NCBI GenBank assembly: GCA_041399155.1
Contig: JAWKTI010000001.1
Coordinates: forward strand, 992,001 to 1,056,000
DNA length: 64,000 nt
Direction: 5' to 3'
Origin: Zavarzinella sp.
GTDB lineage: Bacteria; Planctomycetota; Planctomycetia; Gemmatales; Gemmataceae
Every line of letters starts with the position of its first letter. Position 1 is the stretch's first letter. Positions 9,216 through 18,110 of this stretch are shown piece by piece. A model generated the notes under the pieces. That model was given only the letters and a program-made list of their open reading frames with translations, made no database searches and was not told where the DNA came from. A program made the translations under genes and the position numbers.

Positions 9216-9251
9216 TATTTGGAAAGTATCGTGCAAAGTGGTGAAAAATTG

Positions 9252-11906
9252 ATGAGGAAAATACCTGCACCTACAGGCACCATCCTGCTGGCAATCGGTT
9301 TGACTTTTTTCGTTTCAGCAATTTACGGTCAACCGCCTCGAAAAGAAGTGGAAGATGGCCCGAATGTGCCGATGGTTCCAGTGCCTCCACCCCAGAATCC
9401 CGAGGCGGGCAACAATAATCCCGCTAATCCGGTTCCGGTTCAAGTGGGCACGATGCAGGAAGAGCTGAACAAAACTACCAACACAACGGCCCGCAACCTT
9501 TTTCGCACTTTGTTAATCCCATACGACACACTGCAATCCAACTTTGCAGGTGGGGCTACTTTCCAGACCGAATTGCTGCCTTTTCGCAAATTACCTGAGC
9601 AGGAATTCGAATTCGGTAAACTCGATACGACCCTGCAAAAATCGACCCAGTTCAAGATGAATACTGGTTCTGGATTCGACTTGATCCCATTTGAACTGAT
9701 GGTGTTAAAAAAAGTAGATTTTTTTCTGCAAAACACCAAAACTGGCCTGGAACGACCAGATCAATTGAATGTAGCGCTGCGTGCTGTGGCGGTGGCCTAT
9801 AAAAACCACCAGCGATGGGTAACCAGCGGCAAGCGCGCTGGCGAAGGCTGGGCAGAGGTGGGCGACCAGTTGAAAGCCCAGATGTTAAAACTGCAACGTC
9901 AGACTTTCACGGCATACATTGCCGCAGAAAAGTACGATCAGGCATTAGAAATCGGGCTTCAACTCTACACCGAAAATCTGAACGATATCGACATTCAAAA
10001 AGATTTCTTTGGTTTTCAGTTAATGCGGGCTCAGAAAACGCTGAAAAACCCATCCGATCAGGAATTGCTGAGCTTACGGGAAACATTGCTGAATTATGAG
10101 CAGTTGCCTGGCAAAAAAGACTCTGCCTTAATCGCCACTGGTCGCAGGTGGTTGAATCAGCGGGCGCAGATTCTGGTGAATGAGGCACTGAAGCTGGATC
10201 AGATGAACCAGACCGCTGCTGCGTTGAATCGACTCCGACAGGCGGAAACGATCGCACCTGAGCTGGAGGCAATACCAGCCGCACGTGGGAAAATCCGTGG
10301 GAAGGTGCTTTACGTTGGAGTAGCCGAACTTCCACAGAAAATGTCACCCCTGACCGCTTATAATCAGGCAGAGCAGTGGGCTGTCGAACTGATGTTTGAA
10401 GGCTTGTTGACGAATATTCCCACTCGGGATTCCGCCCGATATCAGCCGCAGTTAATTACTCGCCTGCCAGGTGCAGAATCTCTTCGCCGGACAGTCCAGT
10501 TGCACAACAATGTTCGGTGGGGCAAATCTGAAGCCAGCCACCTCACTTCGGCTGATATCCGCGAGACACTACGGGTATTGCAATCCGATACTTTTCTTGG
10601 GCGAAATGCTGCCACAAATACGCACTTGATCGACAAACTGGAGCGGTTGGGAGATCCCAATCAACTGACCTTATTTCTGCAGCATGGTTTAATCGATCCC
10701 CATATCACGATGCAATGGAAAGTCTTACCAATGAACTACTTACGTTCGCAAGGAATGAATGCAGACGATGATCGTTTTGCCCGCGAACCGTTTGGCAGTG
10801 GGCCGTATCGCTACATCAACCGCGAGCAGGAAATTCGCAAGAAGGAAGCGGTGGTTTTTCGGGCGAATACTGATTACGGTTTACGCACCAACCTGTTTGG
10901 TTTGCCCAACATTCATGAAATCCGCTTTGTGGAGGTGAATGAATCGAGCATTGCGGAAGAAGTGGTTGCTGGACAGTTACATTATCTGCCCGATGCCCCA
11001 CCTGCGCTGGCACAGCAGGTCAAGAGTTCCCAAGTGTTACGAAATCATCTCAACGTAATACCAATCACCCACAATAGGCGGATCAGCATGCTGGCGATCA
11101 ATCATCGTCGACCGGAATTGCAGAATGAAAAGTTTCGACAGGGAATCATGGCAGCAATCGATCGTGAAAAAATTCTGAACGACCACTTTCGAAGTGGGGA
11201 CAAAACTGCCCACCAGGCACTTACTGGTCCAGTCCCACTGAATTCGTGGGCGACACCGAAGAATGCGAGACAGGTTTCCCTGTTTCGGCCGGGTTCGGAA
11301 GCACTGTTTACAGACGCACTGCCAGCGAATAAATCTGTGCGGTTACGATTGGCATTTTTGGCCCGTGATCCCAACATGATCAATATCTGTGGAGAGTTGA
11401 AAGCCCAGATTGAAGCCGCAGGTGGGCAGGTGAACAACGAAAATCGCATTCAAATTGATCTGCAACCGCTGGATGCCACCCGATTTCGGGAAAAAGTGCA
11501 TCTGGAACGCGATTTTGACCTCGCATTGACCCACCACGAGTATGCAGATGACTGGTTTGACCTGAACTCTCTTTTAGATGCGAATGCTGTGGGCAGAGCA
11601 GAACGGAACTTTCTTGGCTATCTGGATCGTTCGACCAATCCCAGTGATGCTGATCGACGCTTTGCATCGTTACTTGATTCTCGGCTGCGGTTTCGCAATT
11701 TTGAAGAGTTCCGCCAACGTACGTGGGATACCCACCAGTCGTTTAACCAGCGGGTGCCATTTGTGCCACTCTGGCAGATCGATCGCTTTGCATTGGTACA
11801 TCACCAACTGGAAATTCACCTGGAACGAGCCGATGATCGACCTGATTTGACCGTAATGAACCCGGCTGTAGGTTTTACGAATGTGCAATGGTGGAAATTA
11901 AAATAG
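9252..11906 (+). CDS. Family 5 extracellular solute-binding protein, enlarged
   Basis: This is an 884-residue exported protein with an N-terminal signal peptide (TILLAIGLTFFVSAIYG). After a proline-rich segment and about 250 helical residues comes a region resembling SBP_bac_5 peptide/oligopeptide-binding proteins: AEQWAVELMFEGLL, LHNNVRWGKSEASHLTSADI, FGSGPYRYI, MLAINHRRPELQNEKFRQG, and a late QRVPFVPLWQ. The usual protein has 500-600 residues, so the N-terminal extension is extra. No permease or ATPase gene is adjacent, and the ligand cannot be told. ATG 9252 was chosen because GGTGA lies upstream and it begins the signal peptide. An in-frame TTG at 9219 is less likely. Confidence 0.8.
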   Translation: MRKIPAPTGTILLAIGLTFFVSAIYGQPPRKEVEDGPNVPMVPVPPPQNPEAGNNNPANPVPVQVGTMQEELNKTTNTTARNLFRTLLIPYDTLQSNFAGGATFQTELLPFRKLPEQEFEFGKLDTTLQKSTQFKMNTGSGFDLIPFELMVLKKVDFFLQNTKTGLERPDQLNVALRAVAVAYKNHQRWVTSGKRAGEGWAEVGDQLKAQMLKLQRQTFTAYIAAEKYDQALEIGLQLYTENLNDIDIQKDFFGFQLMRAQKTLKNPSDQELLSLRETLLNYEQLPGKKDSALIATGRRWLNQRAQILVNEALKLDQMNQTAAALNRLRQAETIAPELEAIPAARGKIRGKVLYVGVAELPQKMSPLTAYNQAEQWAVELMFEGLLTNIPTRDSARYQPQLITRLPGAESLRRTVQLHNNVRWGKSEASHLTSADIRETLRVLQSDTFLGRNAATNTHLIDKLERLGDPNQLTLFLQHGLIDPHITMQWKVLPMNYLRSQGMNADDDRFAREPFGSGPYRYINREQEIRKKEAVVFRANTDYGLRTNLFGLPNIHEIRFVEVNESSIAEEVVAGQLHYLPDAPPALAQQVKSSQVLRNHLNVIPITHNRRISMLAINHRRPELQNEKFRQGIMAAIDREKILNDHFRSGDKTAHQALTGPVPLNSWATPKNARQVSLFRPGSEALFTDALPANKSVRLRLAFLARDPNMINICGELKAQIEAAGGQVNNENRIQIDLQPLDATRFREKVHLERDFDLALTHHEYADDWFDLNSLLDANAVGRAERNFLGYLDRSTNPSDADRRFASLLDSRLRFRNFEEFRQRTWDTHQSFNQRVPFVPLWQIDRFALVHHQLEIHLERADDRPDLTVMNPAVGFTNVQWWKLK

Positions 11907-11917
11907 TCTCATTTTTG

Positions 11918-12718
11918 TCAGCCTAACCGCTTCAAATAACCTTCGGGCGCCACAGAAATCAGCAACTGTGAATCAGTTGTGTGGTCGATTTCAAAAGATA
12001 GTGGTTTTCCATCCTGCCCCACGGTGGGGTGATTTTCCAGGTGCTTTAAGTAGGCATGAACTGCTGTTTTCGGGTTGTTTCCCTTGCCCCAGGGCCGATC
12101 AACAATCAATTCCGATGGCAGATCTTCTACCACACCATCGAAGACGACACAATAACTGCTCACACTCGTCAGTGGTGCATACGCCAGTAGTTCTTCATAA
12201 ACGTGGTCGTGCGTGTGGTTGGAATCGAGACAGATTAATACTTTTTCATATTTCTGTGCCGTGGCACTCACCTGGCTGGTGATTGTGGGATCAATCGATG
12301 ATCCCTGCAGCAGCTCGATATAGCTGGATAGAGGGTGGGCTTCGATTGCACTGCGGTTATGGGGTCGAATATCAATATCAATCCCTAACACTTTGCGTGG
12401 CAATGACTTGTTCGCTCCCTTTCCCGTTTGACGTGCGTCGCATTGATCGAGAATTGCCAGCATCGACGCATGAAAAATCAACGACCCACCATGTGCCACG
12501 CCAGTTTCAATGATCAGATCGGGTTGAACCGCCCAGATCAGTTCCTGCATCTTCACAATATCCTGGGGATATTGGATGATCGGCCTGCCCAACCAGTGAA
12601 AGTGGTAAGAATATTTTTCCCGAATCGTTTCCTGCATGAACTGCTTTGCTGCGGCTTGCAACTCAGGTTTGTGCGGATACTCTGCCAGGCGGGCCTGCAT
12701 TTCTTCTTCAAATGACAT
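11918..12718 (-). CDS. CmcI-like SAM-dependent methyltransferase/hydroxylase
   Basis: The product is 266 residues of the cephalosporin hydroxylase / rhamnosyl O-methyltransferase family (CmcI). The SAM-site motif is LIIETGVAHGGSLIFHASML, followed by VLGIDIDIRPHN and a metal-binding-type LICLDSNHTHDHVYEEL. Family members methylate sugars or antibiotics, and the substrate here is unknown. The start at 12718 overlaps the stop of the upstream methyltransferase gene by one base (TGATG), a sign of translational coupling; an in-frame start 108 bases earlier would bury the N-terminus in that gene. It is the last gene of a five-gene operon. Confidence 0.85.
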   Translation of the reverse strand: MSFEEEMQARLAEYPHKPELQAAAKQFMQETIREKYSYHFHWLGRPIIQYPQDIVKMQELIWAVQPDLIIETGVAHGGSLIFHASMLAILDQCDARQTGKGANKSLPRKVLGIDIDIRPHNRSAIEAHPLSSYIELLQGSSIDPTITSQVSATAQKYEKVLICLDSNHTHDHVYEELLAYAPLTSVSSYCVVFDGVVEDLPSELIVDRPWGKGNNPKTAVHAYLKHLENHPTVGQDGKPLSFEIDHTTDSQLLISVAPEGYLKRLG

Positions 12719-13761
12719 CAGATAGTCTCGTATTGGAAACGGTTTCCGGTAGATTGTTGGATTTCGTTCAAGTAATTGCTGTTCATAATGCGAATTACGG
12801 TATCGGCGGGCATCATGCTGAGACATTCCGCGGGCGACTGAACCTGTAAACCGGTGACTGGTAAATATTTTCCCTGTTTGTTAGGATTAATATCCACGAT
12901 CTGCTTCACTGGCAGGCACAGACGCTTGCGATGCAATGAATAAATAACACCTTTGGAAGCTGCCCCCCACACCACTTCTTTTGTGGGGTCGATTTTGGCT
13001 GTATCGATAATTGGCTGCAGACACTTTAGACTCTCGCTTGAAAATTCATGCCGAATCTCAAAATTAGTGCGTAAACTACCCAGGTCAGCAATGAGGTACA
13101 GGTACTGCTCTCCAAAACAACGACCTGCAGCATGTACGTTGTCAAACATTCCGGTCAGGTCGGAAAGCCGAAAATAGTTCACATGTTCATAGAAAATATC
13201 CCACCACGTACCGTTGCTGATAATCCAGTCCAGGCAAGGGACTTCAATGTAGATCAACCCATGCCCGCCATTCGCAACCCGCAACATCTGCAAAAACTGG
13301 TGCGGGTGCAGGATATGTTCCAGAACATGCCGCAAAACAAGGCCATTGGCTTGAAATTGATCTTCTGGGGCAAAGTATTTTCTGCGGATCCGTGGGTGGT
13401 CACCTGCAAACGAGGGATCAAACCCAGTAACATCGCACCCCTGAGCTAGCAGGAGGTCGAGGAAGAAGCCTTTGCCGCACCCCACCTCGACAAGATTGTC
13501 CTTTCCCATCTCTTGAATGATCAACTGTGCCACATCCTTCAGGTGGGCCTGAAATGCGGCACTGTGAGATTGCTCGTTGTCGTAATGAATGTCGTAAATC
13601 ACACGTTCCGATTCAAATAGCTGGTTGTAGATATGACCTGTAACCGGATGGTGCACAAGTTCCAACGATCCCACTTCGGCTGTGATTGCCTGTTCGTAGG
13701 TGGGGTACACTTTGTTCTGAAACAAGGGCAGTTTGTCGACCTTGTATAGCACCTTACTCAT
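12718..13761 (-). CDS. SAM-dependent methyltransferase, sugar C-methyltransferase-like
   Basis: The product is 347 residues. The SAM-binding motif LVEVGCGKGFFLDLLLAQG is followed by LRHVLEHILHPHQFLQML and IYIEVPCLDWI, the pattern of the C-methyltransferase family that acts on nucleotide-linked sugars. The C-terminal half carries VVWGAASKGVIYSL, as in that family's second Rossmann-like domain. The N-terminal zinc-binding cysteine cluster typical of many members is missing. The start ATG overlaps the stop of the upstream epimerase gene by four bases (ATGA), and its own stop overlaps the CmcI-like start. This points to a role in sugar modification, which is an inference from family and context. 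Confidence 0.85.
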   Translation of the reverse strand: MSKVLYKVDKLPLFQNKVYPTYEQAITAEVGSLELVHHPVTGHIYNQLFESERVIYDIHYDNEQSHSAAFQAHLKDVAQLIIQEMGKDNLVEVGCGKGFFLDLLLAQGCDVTGFDPSFAGDHPRIRRKYFAPEDQFQANGLVLRHVLEHILHPHQFLQMLRVANGGHGLIYIEVPCLDWIISNGTWWDIFYEHVNYFRLSDLTGMFDNVHAAGRCFGEQYLYLIADLGSLRTNFEIRHEFSSESLKCLQPIIDTAKIDPTKEVVWGAASKGVIYSLHRKRLCLPVKQIVDINPNKQGKYLPVTGLQVQSPAECLSMMPADTVIRIMNSNYLNEIQQSTGNRFQYETI

Positions 13762-14606
13762 GAAAACTCCGTTTTTCTGCCCACGATCATTGGGATTTCG
13801 TTGGGATTGTCTGGCAATGCACCAAACTGCAGAAAATCCCTTCTACCGTACAGATCGGCAATAGATTCTGCCAATTCCCGCACGGTGGTGGCATTGCCGG
13901 AACAAATGTTGGCCACCCCACAATAATTGCTTAATGCCAATTTGGCAATATTTGTTCCTGCCACATCCACTGGCAGATAATCGCGAATTTGGATTCCAGA
14001 GGTCAACTTTACAGGAAGTGCCTGACGAAGTTGTTGGTGCAGGTAGCCACCCAGACGTTGTGGCTTTTCGTCGCCTCCGTACAGAAAAAAAACTCTCGCC
14101 CAGGCGAATTGTGTGCCTGAAGCAGTAAACAATTGTCGTAACTTATTGCAGGTGTTTAACTTACATTCTGCATACAAGGATGAAGGATCCACGGGATCAT
14201 CCACTTCCAATGGGGCATTTTTAGGGCGATATTCAAGGCAGGTGCCTACCCCAACGAATCTTGGAATGGCTAATTCCTGAACCACTAAAGCCATTTTCAG
14301 AGTGGCATCAGCGTATTCTTGATTCGTTTTGCTGTGCAGATATTTCCCTGGTTCAACATCCCACGCGAGATGCACCACCAGATCGTGGTGGGGGAGAAAT
14401 TGTTGCCACTGATCGGTCGTAACTTCCCTGATATCCGGAACCTGGATCGATTTTACCCCAAGCCACCACACAGGCTTTGTAGGCAAATGACTCCGGGTCA
14501 TTACAGTGACATCGTGGCCAGTTTCTACCAGGTGCTGCACAACATGGCTGCCAAGGTAACCTGTTCCACCAGTAACAAAGATTTTTCTTGGCATCGCACC
14601 TGACAT
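13758..14606 (-). CDS. NAD-dependent epimerase/dehydratase (SDR)
   Basis: This is a 282-residue extended-SDR enzyme. The nucleotide-binding motif GGTGYLGSH is near residues 13-21, and a YxxxK-type catalytic pair is found in SSLYAECKLNTC. Later comes the typical RVFFLYGGDE and a VANICSGN-like loop. Such enzymes epimerise, dehydrate or reduce sugar nucleotides; which one cannot be told. The start could be at 14606 or four codons later at the MPRK methionine. It overlaps the following methyltransferase gene by four bases and lies 14 bases after the hydrolase gene. Confidence 0.88.
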   Translation of the reverse strand: MSGAMPRKIFVTGGTGYLGSHVVQHLVETGHDVTVMTRSHLPTKPVWWLGVKSIQVPDIREVTTDQWQQFLPHHDLVVHLAWDVEPGKYLHSKTNQEYADATLKMALVVQELAIPRFVGVGTCLEYRPKNAPLEVDDPVDPSSLYAECKLNTCNKLRQLFTASGTQFAWARVFFLYGGDEKPQRLGGYLHQQLRQALPVKLTSGIQIRDYLPVDVAGTNIAKLALSNYCGVANICSGNATTVRELAESIADLYGRRDFLQFGALPDNPNEIPMIVGRKTEFS

Positions 14607-14620
14607 CGTTGTGAAAATGG

Positions 14621-15448
14621 TTACTCTTGCAGCAAAAAGGTTGCCAGGTCTTCCACAAACGGGTGATTTTCTGGTTCAAATTCCAACGTGTGGTGGGCAC
14701 CTGCGTATTCGATAATCTTTGAATTGCTGGGACTACGTTCGATGTAACGTCTGGTTTGGGCATTGTCAATAATCTGGTCTTCAGATGCCAGTTGGAGTAA
14801 TACGGGCAATTTCAACCACTTTCGTGCACGCCGCAGATAAATATCCAGGCTGTTACTTTGAAACAACATTCGTGCGGTAGCCTGGTGCAATGCCAAGGAA
14901 TCGTTGCGTATGAATTCCCGCCAGGTTTCACTGGTGGTAAACAAATTCGGGTCGTTCAGAGGGATATCGAACAGCTTCGTGGGTGCCCGCAACGCACACC
15001 GTCCAATCCAGAGTCGCTTCATTAATGACAGCCCCACTTTGGGGAACAAGCCTGGGCAAAGTAAGGCAAGTTTCTGCACCAGCCCAGGGTGCCGATATTG
15101 AAAACCGACACCCAGCTTCCCACCCCAACTGATTGCGGCTAATGAAGTGGTACCACCTTGCGGTAACTGCTTGATAAATTCGGCAATATCATCCAACAAC
15201 CGTCGGAAACTGGGGCAATCACCACGATTATCTGTATTCAGCCCACTGCCACGGCGGTCGAGAAAATAGCATTCAATCCCGCGTGCGGCAAGCTGGGTAC
15301 ACGATCGTTCATACCAGCCAGCGTGGCTTTGGATCCCGTGCAGCAAAATTAAACGCGTTTTCGCATTGGGGGCGGGATAATGCCGAAATGCACACTGATA
15401 GCCATCGCTGCAGTGGTAATGGTGGATGGTGTATGCCTTGTCCGCCAT
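14621..15448 (-). CDS. Alpha/beta hydrolase
   Basis: The product is 275 residues with an alpha/beta hydrolase fold. LILLHGIQSHAGWY is the oxyanion-hole region and YFLDRRGSGLN a conserved loop. The nucleophile elbow is AISWGGK (serine flanked as in S-x-G-G), the acid is likely in SEDQIID, and the histidine in GAHHTLE near the end. This matches lysophospholipase or monoglyceride-lipase-like hydrolases, but the substrate is unknown. No signal peptide is visible, so it is cytoplasmic. It lies 15 bases after the enolase-family gene and 14 before the epimerase gene. Confidence 0.85.
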   Translation of the reverse strand: MADKAYTIHHYHCSDGYQCAFRHYPAPNAKTRLILLHGIQSHAGWYERSCTQLAARGIECYFLDRRGSGLNTDNRGDCPSFRRLLDDIAEFIKQLPQGGTTSLAAISWGGKLGVGFQYRHPGLVQKLALLCPGLFPKVGLSLMKRLWIGRCALRAPTKLFDIPLNDPNLFTTSETWREFIRNDSLALHQATARMLFQSNSLDIYLRRARKWLKLPVLLQLASEDQIIDNAQTRRYIERSPSNSKIIEYAGAHHTLEFEPENHPFVEDLATFLLQE

Positions 15449-15463
15449 GAAAATTCCCCAGTA

Positions 15464-16636
15464 TCAACCACACAAAACAATCTGACGCTCAGATAATCGT
15501 TCAATCCATTCGGCCTGAACATCAATTCCCAGACCAGTGCGAACAATCGCGGGGGCTTTCCCACCGTAACCGAAGGTAATATCTTCCTTGCTGAGTGGGT
15601 ACTGCACCAGGTGTCGATCGAACGAACCTTCAATTGCCAGTAGATCTTTGATGCAGGTGGCGAATTGTCTGCCAGCAGCAGAAAGAATGGCACTTTCCCC
15701 CACCTGACAGCCAAGTTGGTAGCGAATGCCATGCTGTTGGGCAAACTGAGCCAGCCGAATGGTGGGAATCAAGCCACCACATTTGGAAATCCGCAGGTTA
15801 AAGGCGTCAGCATAACCATTTTCCGCAGCAGTTCTGGCATCAATCATCCCACACAGTGATTCATCCAGCATGATGGGCGTTTTGACCTGTTTGCGGATAG
15901 CCGGAAGTGCCGCACAATTTTCGTGTGGGATCGGCTGTTCCACAGATATTAGATTGCTTGGTTCTAATTCCTGAATCTTTGCAACCGCTTCATCGGGTGA
16001 CCATGCTTCATTCGCATCGACTCGCAGGGCGACATTTTTCCCCACGCGATTACGAATCATCCGTAATCGTTTGGGGTCGTCGTAACCTTCCATGCCCACT
16101 TTCACCTTAATACTGCGAAAACCGTAAATTCTCATTCGCCACGAAGCCAGGCGTATTTTTAACCCTTTGCGGGCGGAAGTAATCGCACCGCTGTAATAGA
16201 CTTCATTTTGAAATTGATACAACTCTGGTGCTAGTTCCTTCGCCACATTACACAGTGGTTCGCCATAAACTTTGCCGTAGGCATCCAGCAGGGCCAATTC
16301 GAGCGCACATCGGGCAGCATTTCCCATCACACGACGGTCATCACCCGCAACTGTGGGCAATTCCAGCTTCTCCACCAGTGCCAGTACCTGCGAAAACGAT
16401 TCCACAGGGGCCAATTGGTCACTAATTCCAGCCTGAGTCAGCAGATCAAGCCCCACATCAGCACTTTCACCTGTGACATACTCGCGTGGGACACCTTCCC
16501 CCCAGCCCCCCGTGCCATCGGGCAACTGCACCCGCACGATAATATTTTCGGTATCGTGCCGCACATGGGAGGCGTGCTTGATCACTTTTTTCAGTGGCAG
16601 GCGAATCTTATGTGCCACGATTGATACTGGTTTCAT
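15464..16636 (-). CDS. Mandelate racemase / muconate lactonizing enzyme family protein
   Basis: The product is 390 residues of the enolase superfamily. The catalytic lysine motif is KVKVG at about 190, then DANEAW with the first metal aspartate, a metal glutamate in ISVEQPIPHE, and a third ligand in MLDESLCG. A further lysine in RISKCGG fits the second acid/base of the muconate-cycloisomerase or dipeptide-epimerase-type subgroup. Such enzymes cycloisomerise, racemise or epimerise carboxylates. The substrate cannot be fixed from sequence. It is the first gene of the five-gene operon and is divergent from fhcB. Confidence 0.87.
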   Translation of the reverse strand: MKPVSIVAHKIRLPLKKVIKHASHVRHDTENIIVRVQLPDGTGGWGEGVPREYVTGESADVGLDLLTQAGISDQLAPVESFSQVLALVEKLELPTVAGDDRRVMGNAARCALELALLDAYGKVYGEPLCNVAKELAPELYQFQNEVYYSGAITSARKGLKIRLASWRMRIYGFRSIKVKVGMEGYDDPKRLRMIRNRVGKNVALRVDANEAWSPDEAVAKIQELEPSNLISVEQPIPHENCAALPAIRKQVKTPIMLDESLCGMIDARTAAENGYADAFNLRISKCGGLIPTIRLAQFAQQHGIRYQLGCQVGESAILSAAGRQFATCIKDLLAIEGSFDRHLVQYPLSKEDITFGYGGKAPAIVRTGLGIDVQAEWIERLSERQIVLCG

Positions 16637-16651
16637 GAGGCTATTTTACGA

Positions 16652-16670
16652 CTTTCAAACGTTTTGAAAG
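16652..16670. repeat. 8-bp inverted repeat, 3-base loop
   Basis: CTTTCAAA and TTTGAAAG are perfect complements around CGT. It lies just upstream of the enolase-family gene start and would be in the 5' leader of that transcript. Confidence 0.5.
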
Positions 16671-16710
16671 CCACCAGGAATACCAGTGATTTTCATTCTA
16701 TTTTAATGAT

Positions 16711-16729
16711 AATATTTTCATAAAATATT
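16711..16729. repeat. AT-rich 8-bp inverted repeat
   Basis: AATATTTT and AAAATATT are perfect complements around CAT, in the middle of the 138-base spacer between the enolase-family gene and fhcB. It could be an operator or only an AT-rich promoter segment. Confidence 0.45.
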
Positions 16730-16733
16730 CTGT

Positions 16734-16758
16734 ATTGTTAACCTTCGACGGTAACAAT
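16734..16758. repeat. Imperfect inverted repeat next to the fhcB start
   Basis: ATTGTTAACC and GGTAACAAT pair except for one extra A in the left arm, with a six-base spacer. It ends about 16 bases before the fhcB start codon, so it could be a 5' leader structure or an operator. Confidence 0.4.
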
Positions 16759-16774
16759 CGCTCGAATTGGATCA

Positions 16775-18025
16775 ATGATGACCACTGAACTCCCCCAGGT
16801 CCAGATTTATGAAAATACTGCCTGTACCGCATGTGGGTGCGTGTGCGACGATATTCGTGTGACGATTTCTGATAATCGTGTGATCGAAACAGCCCACACC
16901 TGCGAGATTGGAAAAGAGTGGTTTTTATCACAAACACATACCAATCCAGCAGTTGCGGCATTTGAAGGTAAAGAAGTTCTGTTGGAAACGGCGATTGCTC
17001 GTGCCAGCGAACTCTTGAAGAATGCCAAATATCCGGTGATCTACGGGCTATCGCGCAGCACCACCGAAGGCCAACGTGCGGCGGTACATCTGGCAGAACA
17101 AATCCGTGCTACGATTGATACTTCTGCAGCCACCGGGCACGCACCTTCGTTGATGGCTTTACAGGAAGTGGGGGAGTCGACCTGCACATTGGGCGAAGTG
17201 AAACAGAGGGCCGACTTGATAGTGTTCTGGGGTTGCGACCCGGTGACGACGCACCCACGACATCTCGAGCGGTATTGCCCGCCTCGAGCTGGGCGAAAAA
17301 TCATCACTGTTGATGTAGCCGAAACTCCCACGGCGAAGGTATCAGACCATTATTTTTCGGTCTCAGAAGGGAACGACTGGCAACTTCTCACAGAACTTAG
17401 GGCGTTGCGAAAACAGCCCAACTGGGAGGGGGCCAGCATCACCGCGAGGCATCTGCACAAACTTTTTCATGGATCGCGGTTTGGAATCGTCTTTTTTGGT
17501 GGGGGGTTGGTGAAACAGCCTTTTGCCCACCGCACAGTAGAAGTGCTGCTTCGTTACACGATGGAACTGAACGATCAGCGCCGATTTTACGCACGTCGCC
17601 TGCGCCGGATGGGCGATGTAGCTGGCGCAGATAGTGTGCTGACCTGGCAAACAGGTTTCCCATTTGGTGTGAACTTTGCATCTGGCTCCCCACGCTACAA
17701 CCCGGGTGAGTTTACCGTGCCTGAGATGCTTGCCCGCCGAGAACCCGATCTATGCCTTTTAATTGGGTCAGAAACGATCAGGGATTTCAGCAGTGCCGCA
17801 CTCTCCCACCTTCGAAATATCCCAACGATCACACTGGATTCGCCGGGCACGCAATCTCCCGTCCCACCCACAATCCGGTTTCATACAGCAGTTTACGGCA
17901 TTCATAAGCAAGGCACGGCATACCGGATGGATGAAGTCCCAATTCCACTAAGGAAAATTGCTGATTCAGCCTATCCCAGCGACTACAATGTTCTTCGCAG
18001 GATATTGGAATACTTGCAGAAATGA
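16775..18025 (+). CDS. fhcB: Formylmethanofuran dehydrogenase subunit B
   Basis: The product is 416 residues, homologous to FwdB/FmdB/FhcB. The N-terminal CTACGCVCDD is the [4Fe-4S] and pterin-cofactor motif of the molybdopterin oxidoreductase fold, followed by a third cysteine in AHTCEIGKEWF. Later parts show LIVFWGCDPVTTHPRH and a C-terminal region typical of the family. In bacteria using tetrahydromethanopterin, the Fhc complex handles formyl-group transfer and release as formate. Planctomycetes are known to carry this C1 pathway. Its partners fhcA, fhcC and fhcD are not in this window. The start could also be the next codon. Confidence 0.9.
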   Translation: MMTTELPQVQIYENTACTACGCVCDDIRVTISDNRVIETAHTCEIGKEWFLSQTHTNPAVAAFEGKEVLLETAIARASELLKNAKYPVIYGLSRSTTEGQRAAVHLAEQIRATIDTSAATGHAPSLMALQEVGESTCTLGEVKQRADLIVFWGCDPVTTHPRHLERYCPPRAGRKIITVDVAETPTAKVSDHYFSVSEGNDWQLLTELRALRKQPNWEGASITARHLHKLFHGSRFGIVFFGGGLVKQPFAHRTVEVLLRYTMELNDQRRFYARRLRRMGDVAGADSVLTWQTGFPFGVNFASGSPRYNPGEFTVPEMLARREPDLCLLIGSETIRDFSSAALSHLRNIPTITLDSPGTQSPVPPTIRFHTAVYGIHKQGTAYRMDEVPIPLRKIADSAYPSDYNVLRRILEYLQK

Positions 18026-18110
18026 TCGCCCAACAATTGAACAGAACTGGTATCAATTTAATTTGGTTTCTATGGCAGAGAACAAGTAATGAAATAAGTA
18101 TCTATGTCTT

